Of a stretch of 6,216 bases of DNA, positions 1 through 5,920 are shown one piece after another. The translations under genes were made by a program, and so were the position numbers. How positions within the stretch are numbered: position 1 is the stretch's first letter; the number at the start of each line of letters is the position of its first letter. The notes beneath the pieces are model-generated. The model ran no database searches. It was not told the DNA's origin and was given only the letters and a program-made list of their open reading frames with translations. The DNA is from Leptolyngbya sp. SIO4C5. Its GTDB lineage: Bacteria; Cyanobacteriota; Cyanobacteriia; Phormidesmidales; Phormidesmidaceae. Location: contig JAAHIC010000288.1 of NCBI GenBank assembly GCA_010671965.1, forward strand, positions 1 to 6,216, in the 5' to 3' direction.

Positions 1-405
1 TAAATCTGGCCGAGGTGTATGCCCAGCCAGATTTCCCACTACAACCTCATCGGGCAGGGCCGATCGTGCAGATAGGGACTCGACATACAACCCGTTGACA
101 AATACCAAGCGGCTGTTTTCGGTTTCGGACAGTGGGGGAGCGATCGCGGCTAGCTCTTTTTCAGACGGCAGCTTAGCCCTCTGAAAGTCTAAAGTGAGCA
201 TTTCAGACAGGTCGCTAAAGCGCCATTCTTCGTCCCGCGTTGACGGGAAGGTTTGTTCCTGAACCAATGCTCTGGCCGTCTGGCGCAACTGAGGCAGCGG
301 CAGCTTAGCCGCAGTTTCAGCCGTCACTGCGTCTATCAGCTGGTTTAAGTAAGTCTCTCGCTTCGTTACTTGGGTCATGCTGCTGTCTGAAACCTGTAGC
401 CCCAT
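1..405 (-). CDS. sufD: SufD, Fe-S cluster assembly scaffold protein (N-terminal 135 codons; cut by window edge)
   Basis: SufD pairs with SufB and two SufC subunits in the cytosolic SufBC2D complex that assembles Fe-S clusters before transfer to apoproteins. I translated the minus strand by hand from position 405 and found no stop down to position 1. The start reads [15 protein letters not shown]. The stretch FPSTRDEEWRFSDLS (about residues 53-67) is a hallmark of the SufD N-terminal helical domain, and VFVNGLYVESLS (about 102-113) leads towards the beta-helix core. The ATG overlaps the sufC stop by one base (TAATG), which suggests translational coupling. A Shine-Dalgarno-like GAGGTG lies 8 bases upstream inside the end of sufC and favours this ATG over an in-frame ATG nine codons later. 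The C-terminal beta-helix, with residues implicated in cluster assembly, is outside the window. A sufS desulfurase gene would be expected further downstream but cannot be seen. Confidence 0.93.
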   Translation of the reverse strand, partial: MGLQVSDSSMTQVTKRETYLNQLIDAVTAETAAKLPLPQLRQTARALVQEQTFPSTRDEEWRFSDLSEMLTLDFQRAKLPSEKELAAIAPPLSETENSRLVFVNGLYVESLSARSALPDEVVVGNLAGHTPRPDL

Positions 406-1193
406 TACGCTGACACCTCGGTTGCTTCTGCCATCAGCCACTCATAGCCTTTCTCTTCTAGAGCCTGAGCCAGTTCTTTACCGCCGGTGCGAATGATGCG
501 GCCATCGGCCATCACGTGCACATAGTCCGGCACAATGTAGTTCAGCAGGCGCTGGTAGTGGGTAATCAGCACCACGGCGTTTTCAGGGGTCGCTAGCTGA
601 TTGACGCCGCCCGCTACCGTTTTTAGAGCGTCAATATCCAAGCCAGAATCAGTTTCGTCCAGAATTGACAGCTTGGGTTCTAGCAGCGCCATCTGCAAAA
701 TCTCGTTGCGCTTTTTCTCACCGCCAGAAAAGCCTTCATTAACGCTGCGATCGAGAAAGCTAGCGTCCATTTTGACCACCTCTAGCTTTTCTTCAATCAG
801 GTCGTCAAAGTCAAAGACGTCAATTTCTGCTTGACCTTGAGCCTTCAGGTGGGAGTTGTAAGCCACCCGCAAAAAGTCGCGGTTGCTAACCCCTGGAATT
901 TCCAGAGGATACTGAAACGCCAGAAAGATGCCGCTGGTAGCGCGCTCGTGCGGTTCTAGGGCCAGCAAATCTTGGCCCTTGAAGCTAATTTCGCCGTTGG
1001 TGACTTCATAGTCAGGGTGTCCGGCTAGCACTTTGGAAAAAGTGCTTTTGCCAGAACCGTTGAGGCCCATAATGGCGTGAATTTCTCCAGCTTTGACTTC
1101 AAAGTTGAGTCCCTTGAGAATTTCGTTGCCATCTACGGTGGCCCGTAAATTTTTAACTGAAAGAATAACTTCGCTGTTTTCCTGAATCACCAC
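405..1193 (-). CDS. sufC: SufC, ABC-type ATPase of the Fe-S cluster assembly complex
   Basis: SufC is the soluble ATPase whose ATP-driven dimerisation reshapes the SufB-SufD scaffold during Fe-S cluster assembly; it is not a transporter. The 262-residue protein has the full ABC set: Walker [10 protein letters not shown] (43-51, Lys49), Q-loop Gln94 in [12 protein letters not shown], signature FSGGEKKR (155-162), Walker B LSILDE (175-180, catalytic Glu180), D-loop SGLD (183-186) and H-loop His212. The SGGEKKRNE signature and the [12 protein letters not shown] stretch are typical of SufC and separate it from transporter ATPases. There are no membrane segments, and the length is normal for the family. 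The start is a GTG, the first of two tandem GTG codons (1193-1191 and 1190-1188). It lies 7 bases after ACGGAG, and an in-frame stop at 1223-1221 rules out a much longer form. The stop overlaps the sufD ATG by one base. The gene lies 74 bp downstream of sufB. Confidence 0.97.
   Translation of the reverse strand: MVIQENSEVILSVKNLRATVDGNEILKGLNFEVKAGEIHAIMGLNGSGKSTFSKVLAGHPDYEVTNGEISFKGQDLLALEPHERATSGIFLAFQYPLEIPGVSNRDFLRVAYNSHLKAQGQAEIDVFDFDDLIEEKLEVVKMDASFLDRSVNEGFSGGEKKRNEILQMALLEPKLSILDETDSGLDIDALKTVAGGVNQLATPENAVVLITHYQRLLNYIVPDYVHVMADGRIIRTGGKELAQALEEKGYEWLMAEATEVSA
414..419 (-). promoter_or_regulatory. Ribosome binding site of sufD inside the sufC 3' end
   Basis: On the minus strand GAGGTG stands 8 bases before the ATG at 405-403. 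It supports the first ATG of sufD over the in-frame ATG at 378-376, which has no comparable purine stretch. It also means sufD translation starts on sequence already being read as sufC. Confidence 0.55.
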
Positions 1194-1200
1194 TCTAAAT

Positions 1201-1206
1201 CTCCGT
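1201..1206 (-). promoter_or_regulatory. Ribosome binding site of sufC
   Basis: ACGGAG on the minus strand is 7 bases before the first of two tandem GTG codons and 10 before the second. With no ATG near the N-terminus, it decides the GTG start. The site sits immediately after a small hairpin (1224-1210), so its accessibility could depend on folding. Confidence 0.6.
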
Positions 1207-1209
1207 AGG

Positions 1210-1224
1210 GTAGGGGCTGCCTAC
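1210..1224 (-). repeat. Small inverted repeat just upstream of the sufC ribosome binding site
   Basis: GTAGG (1210-1214) and CCTAC (1220-1224) can form a 5-bp stem with a 5-base loop. It ends 4 bases before the ACGGAG site of sufC in the direction of transcription. The stem is short and could be chance. A direct repeat GTAGGGTAGGGG (1205-1216) overlaps it, so an alternative pairing with the same CCTAC is possible. Confidence 0.35.
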
Positions 1225-1244
1225 TCATGTCAAGAATGCAAGCA

Positions 1245-1261
1245 GGTGGGCAGTGCCCACC
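1245..1261 (-). repeat. Perfect 7-bp inverted repeat (hairpin) right after the sufB stop codon
   Basis: GGTGGGC (1245-1251) and GCCCACC (1255-1261) are exact reverse complements around a 3-base loop, a GC-rich stem-loop beginning 6 bases after the sufB TAA in the direction of transcription. The following minus-strand bases are TGCTTGCATTC, so there is no U-tract and it does not look like a strong intrinsic terminator. It may protect the 3' end of the sufB message or attenuate read-through into sufC. It may also be a copy of a dispersed cyanobacterial palindrome, since GTGGGCA-type palindromes are common between genes in this phylum (from memory, not verified). Confidence 0.7.
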
Positions 1262-1267
1262 CAGTTG

Positions 1268-2710
1268 TTAGCCCACCGTATTTTCTAGCTTCAGGCTCAT
1301 GAGCTTATCGGCTTCAGCCGCAAACTCCATCGGCAGCTTATTGAACACATCCCGGCAGAAACCGCTGATAATCATGGAAACCGCGTCTTCGGGAGAGATG
1401 CCGCGCTGGGCAAAGTAAAAGAGCTGATCTTCCCCAATCTTGGAGGTAGAGGCTTCGTGCTCCACCCGGGCCGACTGATTTTGCACCTGAATGTAAGGGA
1501 AGGTATTGGCGTTAGAGCGATCGCCCAGCAGCATAGAATCGCACTGGGAATAATTGCGGGCATTTGCCGCCTTCGGCCCCATCTTCACCAAACCCCGGTA
1601 GCTGTTCTTAGAGCGACCCGCCGAAATCCCCTTAGAGATAATCGTGCTGCGGGTGTTTTTGCCAATGTGCACCATCTTGGTACCCGTATCGGCCTGCTGC
1701 CTGTTGTTGGTCAGCGCCACCGAATAGAATTCGCCCACGGAATTATCGCCCGCCAGTACGCAGCTAGGATACTTCCAAGTAATCGCCGAGCCGGTTTCGA
1801 CCTGGGTCCAGGAAATTTTAGAGTTCTTGCCTTTACACAGGCCGCGCTTGGTGACGAAGTTATAAATGCCACCTTTGCCGTTTTCGTCTCCGGCAAACCA
1901 GTTTTGCACCGTCGAGTATTTAATTTCAGCGTTGTCCAGCGCCACCAGTTCAACCACCGCCGCGTGGAGCTGATTGCTGTCATACATGGGGGCGGTGCAG
2001 CCTTCCAAATACGTCACCGAGCTGCCTTCCTCAGCGACAATCAGCGTCCGCTCAAACTGGCCCGACTCGCCGTTGTTAATCCGGAAGTAGGTAGACAAGT
2101 CCATCGGACACTGGGTGTTCTTGGGAATGTAGACGAAGGAGCCGTCGCTGAACACCGCTGAGTTGAGCGCCGCGAAGTAGTTGTCTCCCGTCGGCACGAC
2201 GCTGCCCAGGTACTTTTGCACCAGTTCGGGATGATTGTGCACTGCTTCTGAAATAGAGCAGAAAATCACGCCCTCTTCAGCCAGCTTTTCTTTAAATGTG
2301 GTGGCTACTGAGACGCTATCAAAAATGGCGTCTACGGCTACGTTAGCAAGGCGCTTCTGCTCAGACAGGGGAATGCCCAGCTTCTCAAACGTGTCTAACA
2401 GGGTCGGATCAACCTCATCTAAGCTATCCAGCTTTTGCTTTTGCTGCTTGGGAGCTGAATAGTAGATGATGTCCTGATAGTTGATCGGCGGATACTTGAC
2501 ATTAGGCCAGGTGGGTTCCGCCATTGTCAGCCAGCGGCGGTAAGCCTTGAGCCGAAACTCCAGCATGAACTCCGGCTCATTTTTCTTAGCAGAAATGGCG
2601 CGAATCACATCTTCACTGAGTCCGCGTCCTAAAGACTCAGACTCGATATCGGTGATGAAACCGTATTTGTAAGGCTGGCTAACGAAGGACTGAACGGTGG
2701 AAGAGGTCAT
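1268..2710 (-). CDS. sufB: SufB, scaffold subunit of the SUF Fe-S cluster assembly complex
   Basis: SufB is the main scaffold of the cytosolic SufBC2D complex, receiving persulfide sulfur and building the nascent cluster at the SufB-SufD interface. From the ATG at 2710 the protein has 480 residues, the usual length in cyanobacteria and plastids (Ycf24). Family landmarks are QPYKYGF near residue 12, [16 protein letters not shown] (42-57), [20 protein letters not shown] (about 193-212), [17 protein letters not shown] (359-375), QCDSMLLGD (389-397), [18 protein letters not shown] (415-432) and a C-terminal SGFCRDVF. Cys390 in QCDSML corresponds, by my alignment from memory, to the cluster-assembly cysteine of E. 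coli SufB. Seven cysteines are present. A longer form from a TTG at 2737 adds nine residues, but that TTG has no purine-rich site before it, whereas AAGAG precedes the ATG by 8 bases. ftrC ends 38 bp upstream and sufC begins 74 bp downstream, consistent with one operon. Confidence 0.97.
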   Translation of the reverse strand: MTSSTVQSFVSQPYKYGFITDIESESLGRGLSEDVIRAISAKKNEPEFMLEFRLKAYRRWLTMAEPTWPNVKYPPINYQDIIYYSAPKQQKQKLDSLDEVDPTLLDTFEKLGIPLSEQKRLANVAVDAIFDSVSVATTFKEKLAEEGVIFCSISEAVHNHPELVQKYLGSVVPTGDNYFAALNSAVFSDGSFVYIPKNTQCPMDLSTYFRINNGESGQFERTLIVAEEGSSVTYLEGCTAPMYDSNQLHAAVVELVALDNAEIKYSTVQNWFAGDENGKGGIYNFVTKRGLCKGKNSKISWTQVETGSAITWKYPSCVLAGDNSVGEFYSVALTNNRQQADTGTKMVHIGKNTRSTIISKGISAGRSKNSYRGLVKMGPKAANARNYSQCDSMLLGDRSNANTFPYIQVQNQSARVEHEASTSKIGEDQLFYFAQRGISPEDAVSMIISGFCRDVFNKLPMEFAAEADKLMSLKLENTVG

Positions 2711-2748
2711 GTGGGCGGCTCTTGAGCGTAAGGTCAACTGAGAAAGGA

Positions 2749-3108
2749 TTAATACTTGCTGGTTTCGGAGCGGATCTGGTCAAAGGTGATTTCTTGGCTC
2801 TCACCGGCAAAAGCATTGTCCGGCGTCAGAAACAACATGCAGTGGCACTCTTTGCGCTCCTGCATGGGCACGCAGGGACAGTTCCAGTAGGTAGCTTTGA
2901 CTTCTGCTTCTTTGTCTTCGTAGTGGCGGCAGGGACAGAGAGGCGCACCCAAATCATCTTTATGCTTGGCTAAACCCTCAATTACAACTGCTGTCACTCC
3001 GGGGTCAGCACAAAAATAAGTCCCCGTCCGCTTGGCATAGCTCTGGGAAAAGTTGCGCATCAGCTCCAGGTTTTTCTCGGAAGCTTGAGTCGTTTTCTGT
3101 GAGGCCAT
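2749..3108 (-). CDS. ftrC: Ferredoxin:thioredoxin reductase, catalytic (beta) chain
   Basis: This subunit takes electrons one at a time from reduced ferredoxin through a 4Fe-4S cluster to an adjacent disulfide, which reduces thioredoxin and so light-activates target enzymes. The 119-residue protein carries all seven diagnostic cysteines: CPC at 58-60, CPC at 77-79, CHC at 88-90, plus Cys33. By correspondence with the well-studied Synechocystis enzyme (numbering offset 3), Cys58, 77, 79 and 88 ligate the cluster, Cys60 and Cys90 form the redox-active disulfide, and His89 is the active-site histidine. No residue of the set is missing. The frame also opens at an ATG at 3180, which would add 24 residues (starting MKLGNFYVVL) and run through a SufR operator. 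I prefer the ATG at 3108 because it gives the family length and lies downstream of the predicted promoter. No clear Shine-Dalgarno precedes it. The variable-chain partner ftrV is not in the window. ftrC leads the suf gene run. Confidence 0.96.
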   Translation of the reverse strand: MASQKTTQASEKNLELMRNFSQSYAKRTGTYFCADPGVTAVVIEGLAKHKDDLGAPLCPCRHYEDKEAEVKATYWNCPCVPMQERKECHCMLFLTPDNAFAGESQEITFDQIRSETSKY

Positions 3109-3144
3109 TAGTCTATATACAGTGGCGAGACAACCAGATAATTC

Positions 3145-3150
3145 TATAAT
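3145..3150 (+). promoter_or_regulatory. Possible -10 element for sufR
   Basis: TATAAT is a perfect -10 hexamer reading towards sufR, 112 bp before its ATG. No recognisable -35 lies 16-18 bp upstream (the region is GC-containing, AGTGGCGAGA) and there is no extended TGN. If used, transcription would begin inside or beside the first SufR operator, which would give autorepression. The region is AT-rich, so a chance match is quite possible. Confidence 0.3.
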
Positions 3151-3155
3151 TAAAA

Positions 3156-3169
3156 CAACATAGAAGTTG
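3156..3169. promoter_or_regulatory. SufR operator, ftrC-proximal site (CAAC-N6-GTTG)
   Basis: CAACATAGAAGTTG is an exact CAAC-N6-GTTG inverted repeat, the published recognition pattern for the cyanobacterial repressor SufR. It lies in the divergent region between sufR and ftrC-suf. Relative to the predicted ftrC promoter it covers roughly +9 to +22. It shares 11 of 14 bases with the second site, including part of the spacer. Confidence 0.85.
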
Positions 3170-3183
3170 CCTAATTTCATCTT

Positions 3184-3213
3184 AGACTACTTTAGCAACA
3201 CAGGCGTTGTCAA
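3184..3213 (-). promoter_or_regulatory. Candidate promoter for ftrC-sufBCD
   Basis: The minus strand has a perfect -35 hexamer TTGACA (3213-3208), an 18-base spacer and a TAGTCT -10 candidate (3189-3184), which matches the sigma-70 consensus at three positions including the TA...T frame. Transcription would start near 3177, giving a leader of about 70 bases to the ftrC ATG. The -35 and spacer overlap the CAAC-N6-GTTG operator at 3196-3209, and the second operator falls just past the predicted start. Repressor binding would therefore block the polymerase. The -10 is weak, so the exact start is uncertain. Confidence 0.55.
3196..3209. promoter_or_regulatory. SufR operator, sufR-proximal site (CAAC-N6-GTTG)
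   Basis: CAACACAGGCGTTG is a second exact CAAC-N6-GTTG repeat, centred 40 bp from the first, close to four helical turns, so two dimers would sit on nearly the same DNA face. It overlaps the TTGACA -35 of the ftrC-suf promoter by two bases and fills most of its spacer, which makes it the likeliest steric repression site. It also lies 53 bp upstream of the sufR start codon. Confidence 0.87.
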
Positions 3214-3261
3214 AGTCTAGATTCCTTCTAAAGACGTATTGCCAGCGTTGAATTTCTAAAA

Positions 3262-3918
3262 ATGACTTTGGTACATCCCCCTTCCACTAAGGAAGATATT
3301 CTCCAGTACCTCATGAAGCATGGAGAAGCGACGGCTCAAACTCTGGCCGAAAGGTTAAGCGTGAGTCCACAAGCCATTCGTCGTCACCTCAAAGATCTAG
3401 AGGCAGACGAACTGATTGAGCATCAGGCGGTACAGGCCGGGATGGGGCGACCGAATTATTTTTACTGCCTCAGCAGCAAGGGGCGCGATCGCTTTCCGAC
3501 CCAGTACGATACGTTTGCCCTCTCTTTATTAGATACGCTGGCAGAAACCGTCGGCCAAGAAGAAGTCAAGGTCCTGTTGCGCAAGCAGTGGGAACGCAAG
3601 GCGCTGGCCTACCGGCAAAAAGTGGGGACGGGCAGCCTGCAGGAGCGGGTGAATAACCTCGTGAAGCTGCGGCAGGCCGAGGGTTACATGGCGGAATGGC
3701 ACGAAGTTGATCCCACTAGAGACGAGCATCCGGCTCCGGGCTATGTGATTACGGAATACAACTGCGCGATCTCTCACATTGCCGAATCCTATCCCAGCGT
3801 CTGCGGTCACGAGCTGGAGATGTTTCAGGTGGCGCTGCCGGACTGCGCCGTCAGCCGTACCCACTGGATTGTAGACGGAGAGCACCGCTGCGGCTATTTG
3901 GTACAGGAAAAGCAGTAA
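3262..3918 (+). CDS. sufR: SufR, Fe-S cluster-binding transcriptional repressor of the suf operon
   Basis: SufR represses suf genes in cyanobacteria when it carries a 4Fe-4S cluster, and releases DNA when the cluster is lost or oxidised. The 218-residue protein begins with a winged helix-turn-helix (about 8-66). Its recognition region ATAQTLAERLSVSPQAIRRH (23-42) is followed by LKDLEADELIEHQ and the wing GMGRPNYFY (60-68). The C-terminal half holds Cys168, Cys181, Cys195 and Cys210, exactly the CX12CX13CX14C pattern described for SufR. Cys69 is an additional cysteine. The ATG at 3262 gives the expected family N-terminus (PSTKEDILQYL). There is no Shine-Dalgarno, and a stop at 3229-3231 limits any longer form. 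The gene is divergent from ftrC-sufBCD across 153 bp holding two CAAC-N6-GTTG operators, so it is expected to regulate itself as well. It converges with an ABC exporter gene 19 bp beyond its stop. Confidence 0.96.
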   Translation: MTLVHPPSTKEDILQYLMKHGEATAQTLAERLSVSPQAIRRHLKDLEADELIEHQAVQAGMGRPNYFYCLSSKGRDRFPTQYDTFALSLLDTLAETVGQEEVKVLLRKQWERKALAYRQKVGTGSLQERVNNLVKLRQAEGYMAEWHEVDPTRDEHPAPGYVITEYNCAISHIAESYPSVCGHELEMFQVALPDCAVSRTHWIVDGEHRCGYLVQEKQ

Positions 3919-3941
3919 GGCAATTCGCCAACCGCCCTTAC
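3915..3941. terminator. Short inverted repeat across the convergent sufR / ABC exporter stops
   Basis: GTAAGG (3915-3920) and CCTTAC (3936-3941) are exact reverse complements around 15 bases. Each arm contains the stop codon (TAA) of one of the two converging genes. A smaller GGC/GCC pairing lies inside. The stem is only 6 bp with no T-run on either side, so termination would be weak. It is the only candidate structure in the 19-bp gap and may act in both directions. Confidence 0.3.
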
Positions 3942-5722
3942 GTCAATACCGGACGCTCTCCCATCTGCACCCGCCACAGTCCGGCATAGATCCCATTGCG
4001 CTCTAGCAGTTCTTCGTGGGTCCCCCATTCCACCAGTTGCCCATACTCCATTACATAGATGCGATCGGCATTGCGAATTGTGGAGAGACGGTGGGCGATC
4101 GCAATTGTGGTGCGATTCTGGGTAATTTTTTCCAGCGATCGCTGAATCGCGGCTTCCGTTTCGTTATCAACCGCTGAAGTGGCTTCATCTAGGACCAGAA
4201 TGGGCGGATTTTTCAGCACTGCTCTGGCGATAGCGATCCGCTGTCGCTGGCCGCCGGAAAGCTTTTGGCCCCGCTCCCCGACAATGGTGTCATAGCCAGA
4301 AATCAGATTCTCGATAAAGTCGTGGGCTTCGGCAATTTTGGCAGCTTCGACAATTTCCGCCCGGCTGGCATTGAAGCTGCCATAGGCAATATTTTCGGCC
4401 ACCGTACCGTAAAATAAGAAGATATCCTGACTGACTAAACCAATGGCCTGCCGTAAGTCCTGCGGCTGCAGCTCGTGCAGGCTATGGCCGTCTAGTAAAA
4501 TCTGTCCTGCCTGCACTTCGTAAAATCGCAGCAGCAGCTTGACGAGGGTACTTTTGCCAGAGCCAGTAGAGCCAACAATGGCAATTGTCTTACCCGCCGG
4601 CACTTTCAGCGTCAGGTGCTTGATGACGGGCTGGCCGTCATCGTAGGCAAAGGTGACATCTTCAAAGCGGATATCTCCCTGCACCTGACTCACGGGCAGT
4701 GAACGGCGGCCAGGATGCAGGGTAATCGGCGTATCTAGCAGGTTCATCACCCGGTTGGTGGAGGCCATTGCCCGCTGGTACTGATCCAGGGTTTCCCCTA
4801 AGCGGGTGAGGGGCCACAGCAGGCGCTGGGTGAGAAAGACCAAAACGCTGTAGGTACCGACGGCAAGCTGGCCTTCCACCGTGATTAGACCGCCATAGAG
4901 CAGCGTGGCGGTGAATCCTACCAGAATTAGAATCCGAATTAGGGGAATGAAGGCGGCGCTGAGGGCGATCGCCCGCTGGTTGCTCTGGCTGTAATTGAGG
5001 CTTTCCTGGCGAATGCGATCGCTTTCGTAGGCTTCAGCGGTGAAGCTCTTGATGGTGGTGATGCCAGAGAGGTTGTTGGAAAGGCGGCTGTTGAGCAGGC
5101 TGACCCGCTCTCGGACTTCGGCGTAGCGGGGGGCCAGCAGCTTTTGAAAGGCGATCGCCCCCCAAACCACAAACGGCATCGGCAGCATAGCCATCCAAGC
5201 GACGCTGGGAGCCAGGATAAAAAAGGTGCTGCCGATGATAATCACGGTGGTAATCACCTGCAGGACTTCATTGGCACCGCGATCGAGAAAGCGTTCTAGC
5301 TGATTAATGTCATCGTTTAGCACTGACATCAGGCTGCCCGTGCTGCGATTTTCAAAAAAAGCTAAGTCGAGATCTTGCAGATGGTCGTAGGCGTTGAGCC
5401 GCAGCTGGTGCTGGATATTCTGCGCTAGATTGCGCCAGAGGCGATCGTAGGCATATTCAAAGACGGACTCAAAAGCCCAAACAATGAACGTCAGCACCGA
5501 GATTAAAATAAACTGGCTGCGAATGCCCGTAATGCCGAACTGGGCAATTAGGGAATCTTGCTGCTTGACGACCACGTCAACTGCTAGACCAATCAGGGCG
5601 GGCGGTGCCAGGTCAAATAGCTTATTCAGAACTGAGCAAATACTGGCCTGCCAGATTTGAGCGCGGTACTCGTGGCTATAGGCGAGAAGACGCTGGAGCG
5701 GATGGACAGTCGAGGCAGACAT
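3938..5722 (-). CDS. ABC exporter half-transporter, MsbA/multidrug type (fused membrane and ATPase domains)
   Basis: This 594-residue protein is a type IV (MsbA/Sav1866-like) exporter half, expected to act as a homodimer in the inner membrane. About six membrane segments can be read: roughly 22-51, 70-90, 153-171, 173-193, 254-279 and 286-304. The coupling region [20 protein letters not shown] (122-141) is typical. The ATPase domain (about 350-585) is intact: A-loop Tyr360, Walker [10 protein letters not shown] (384-392, Lys390), Q-loop Gln432, signature LSGGQ (488-492), Walker B ILVLDE (508-513, catalytic Glu513), D-loop SAVD (516-519) and H-loop His544. No peptidase or accessory domain is fused to it, so a bacteriocin exporter is unlikely. 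The substrate cannot be told from sequence; lipids, drugs or glycans are all possible. The ATG follows AGGGAG by 4 bases. Six HIP1 palindromes lie in or at this gene's reading frame region, marking it as native. It converges on sufR and is not co-transcribed with suf. Confidence 0.93.
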   Translation of the reverse strand: MSASTVHPLQRLLAYSHEYRAQIWQASICSVLNKLFDLAPPALIGLAVDVVVKQQDSLIAQFGITGIRSQFILISVLTFIVWAFESVFEYAYDRLWRNLAQNIQHQLRLNAYDHLQDLDLAFFENRSTGSLMSVLNDDINQLERFLDRGANEVLQVITTVIIIGSTFFILAPSVAWMAMLPMPFVVWGAIAFQKLLAPRYAEVRERVSLLNSRLSNNLSGITTIKSFTAEAYESDRIRQESLNYSQSNQRAIALSAAFIPLIRILILVGFTATLLYGGLITVEGQLAVGTYSVLVFLTQRLLWPLTRLGETLDQYQRAMASTNRVMNLLDTPITLHPGRRSLPVSQVQGDIRFEDVTFAYDDGQPVIKHLTLKVPAGKTIAIVGSTGSGKSTLVKLLLRFYEVQAGQILLDGHSLHELQPQDLRQAIGLVSQDIFLFYGTVAENIAYGSFNASRAEIVEAAKIAEAHDFIENLISGYDTIVGERGQKLSGGQRQRIAIARAVLKNPPILVLDEATSAVDNETEAAIQRSLEKITQNRTTIAIAHRLSTIRNADRIYVMEYGQLVEWGTHEELLERNGIYAGLWRVQMGERPVLT

Positions 5723-5726
5723 AAGA

Positions 5727-5732
5727 CTCCCT
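5727..5732 (-). promoter_or_regulatory. Ribosome binding site of the ABC exporter
   Basis: AGGGAG on the minus strand lies 4 bases before the ATG at 5722-5720. The spacing is short, but the match to the anti-Shine-Dalgarno is good and it supports this start codon. Confidence 0.5.
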
Positions 5733-5906
5733 AAATAGGCATGGTTTTTAGTCTAACGGGGGGTTGAGAAGATCAGGTAACACCTCGAAAGAGGGCCAAT
5801 CGTTGAACACTGGCGATCGCTAGCTCAGTTCCTCACCGCTGTCGCAGATCAGGCGGGCGTGAGTCTCGTCGGCTTTCAAGGTAGGATGTCTAATGGCGCT
5901 AGCAGT

Positions 5907-5911
5907 AGAGG
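5907..5911 (+). promoter_or_regulatory. Ribosome binding site of the RG-rich gene
   Basis: AGAGG lies 9 bases before the ATG at 5921. A TAG in the same frame at 5906-5908 rules out any longer form, so this site and ATG fix the start. Confidence 0.5.
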
Positions 5912-5920
5912 TACAAAAAT

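Larger units (their letters stand above)
5723..5920. other. Divergent intergenic region between the ABC exporter and the RG-rich gene
   Basis: This 198-bp spacer should contain promoters for both flanking genes. Towards the exporter I see only a weak TAGACT (5755-5750, minus strand). Towards the right-hand gene, TAGGAT (5882-5887) is a fair -10, but no convincing -35 stands 16-18 bp before it. One HIP1 palindrome (5813-5820) lies here. No CAAC-N6-GTTG operator, tRNA or strong hairpin was found. Confidence 0.4.

Noticed and set aside
1205..1233. Internal promoter for sufC from TTGACA at 1233-1228 on the minus strand
   Set aside because: The nearest -10-like hexamers are 14 or 20 bases away, outside the usual spacing, so I do not call it as a feature.
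1457..2161. Long plus-strand open frame antisense to sufB (234 codons)
   Set aside because: It lies wholly opposite the strongly conserved sufB gene; its composition is what an antisense frame of a GC-rich coding region gives, and no family motif is visible.
2711..2737. Nine-residue N-terminal extension of SufB from a TTG codon
   Set aside because: TTG is a rare start, has no purine-rich site before it, and the ATG at 2710 gives the normal 480-residue family length.
3131..3134. Third SufR half-site CAAC 25 bp from the first operator
   Set aside because: No GTTG partner lies 6 bases downstream; a lone 4-base half-site is expected by chance.
3938..5722. ABC exporter as part of the SUF system or an Atm1-type Fe-S-related exporter
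   Set aside because: It is convergent with sufR, lies outside the operator-controlled unit, and its motifs are generic to MsbA-like exporters; nothing in the sequence points to sulfur or glutathione compounds.
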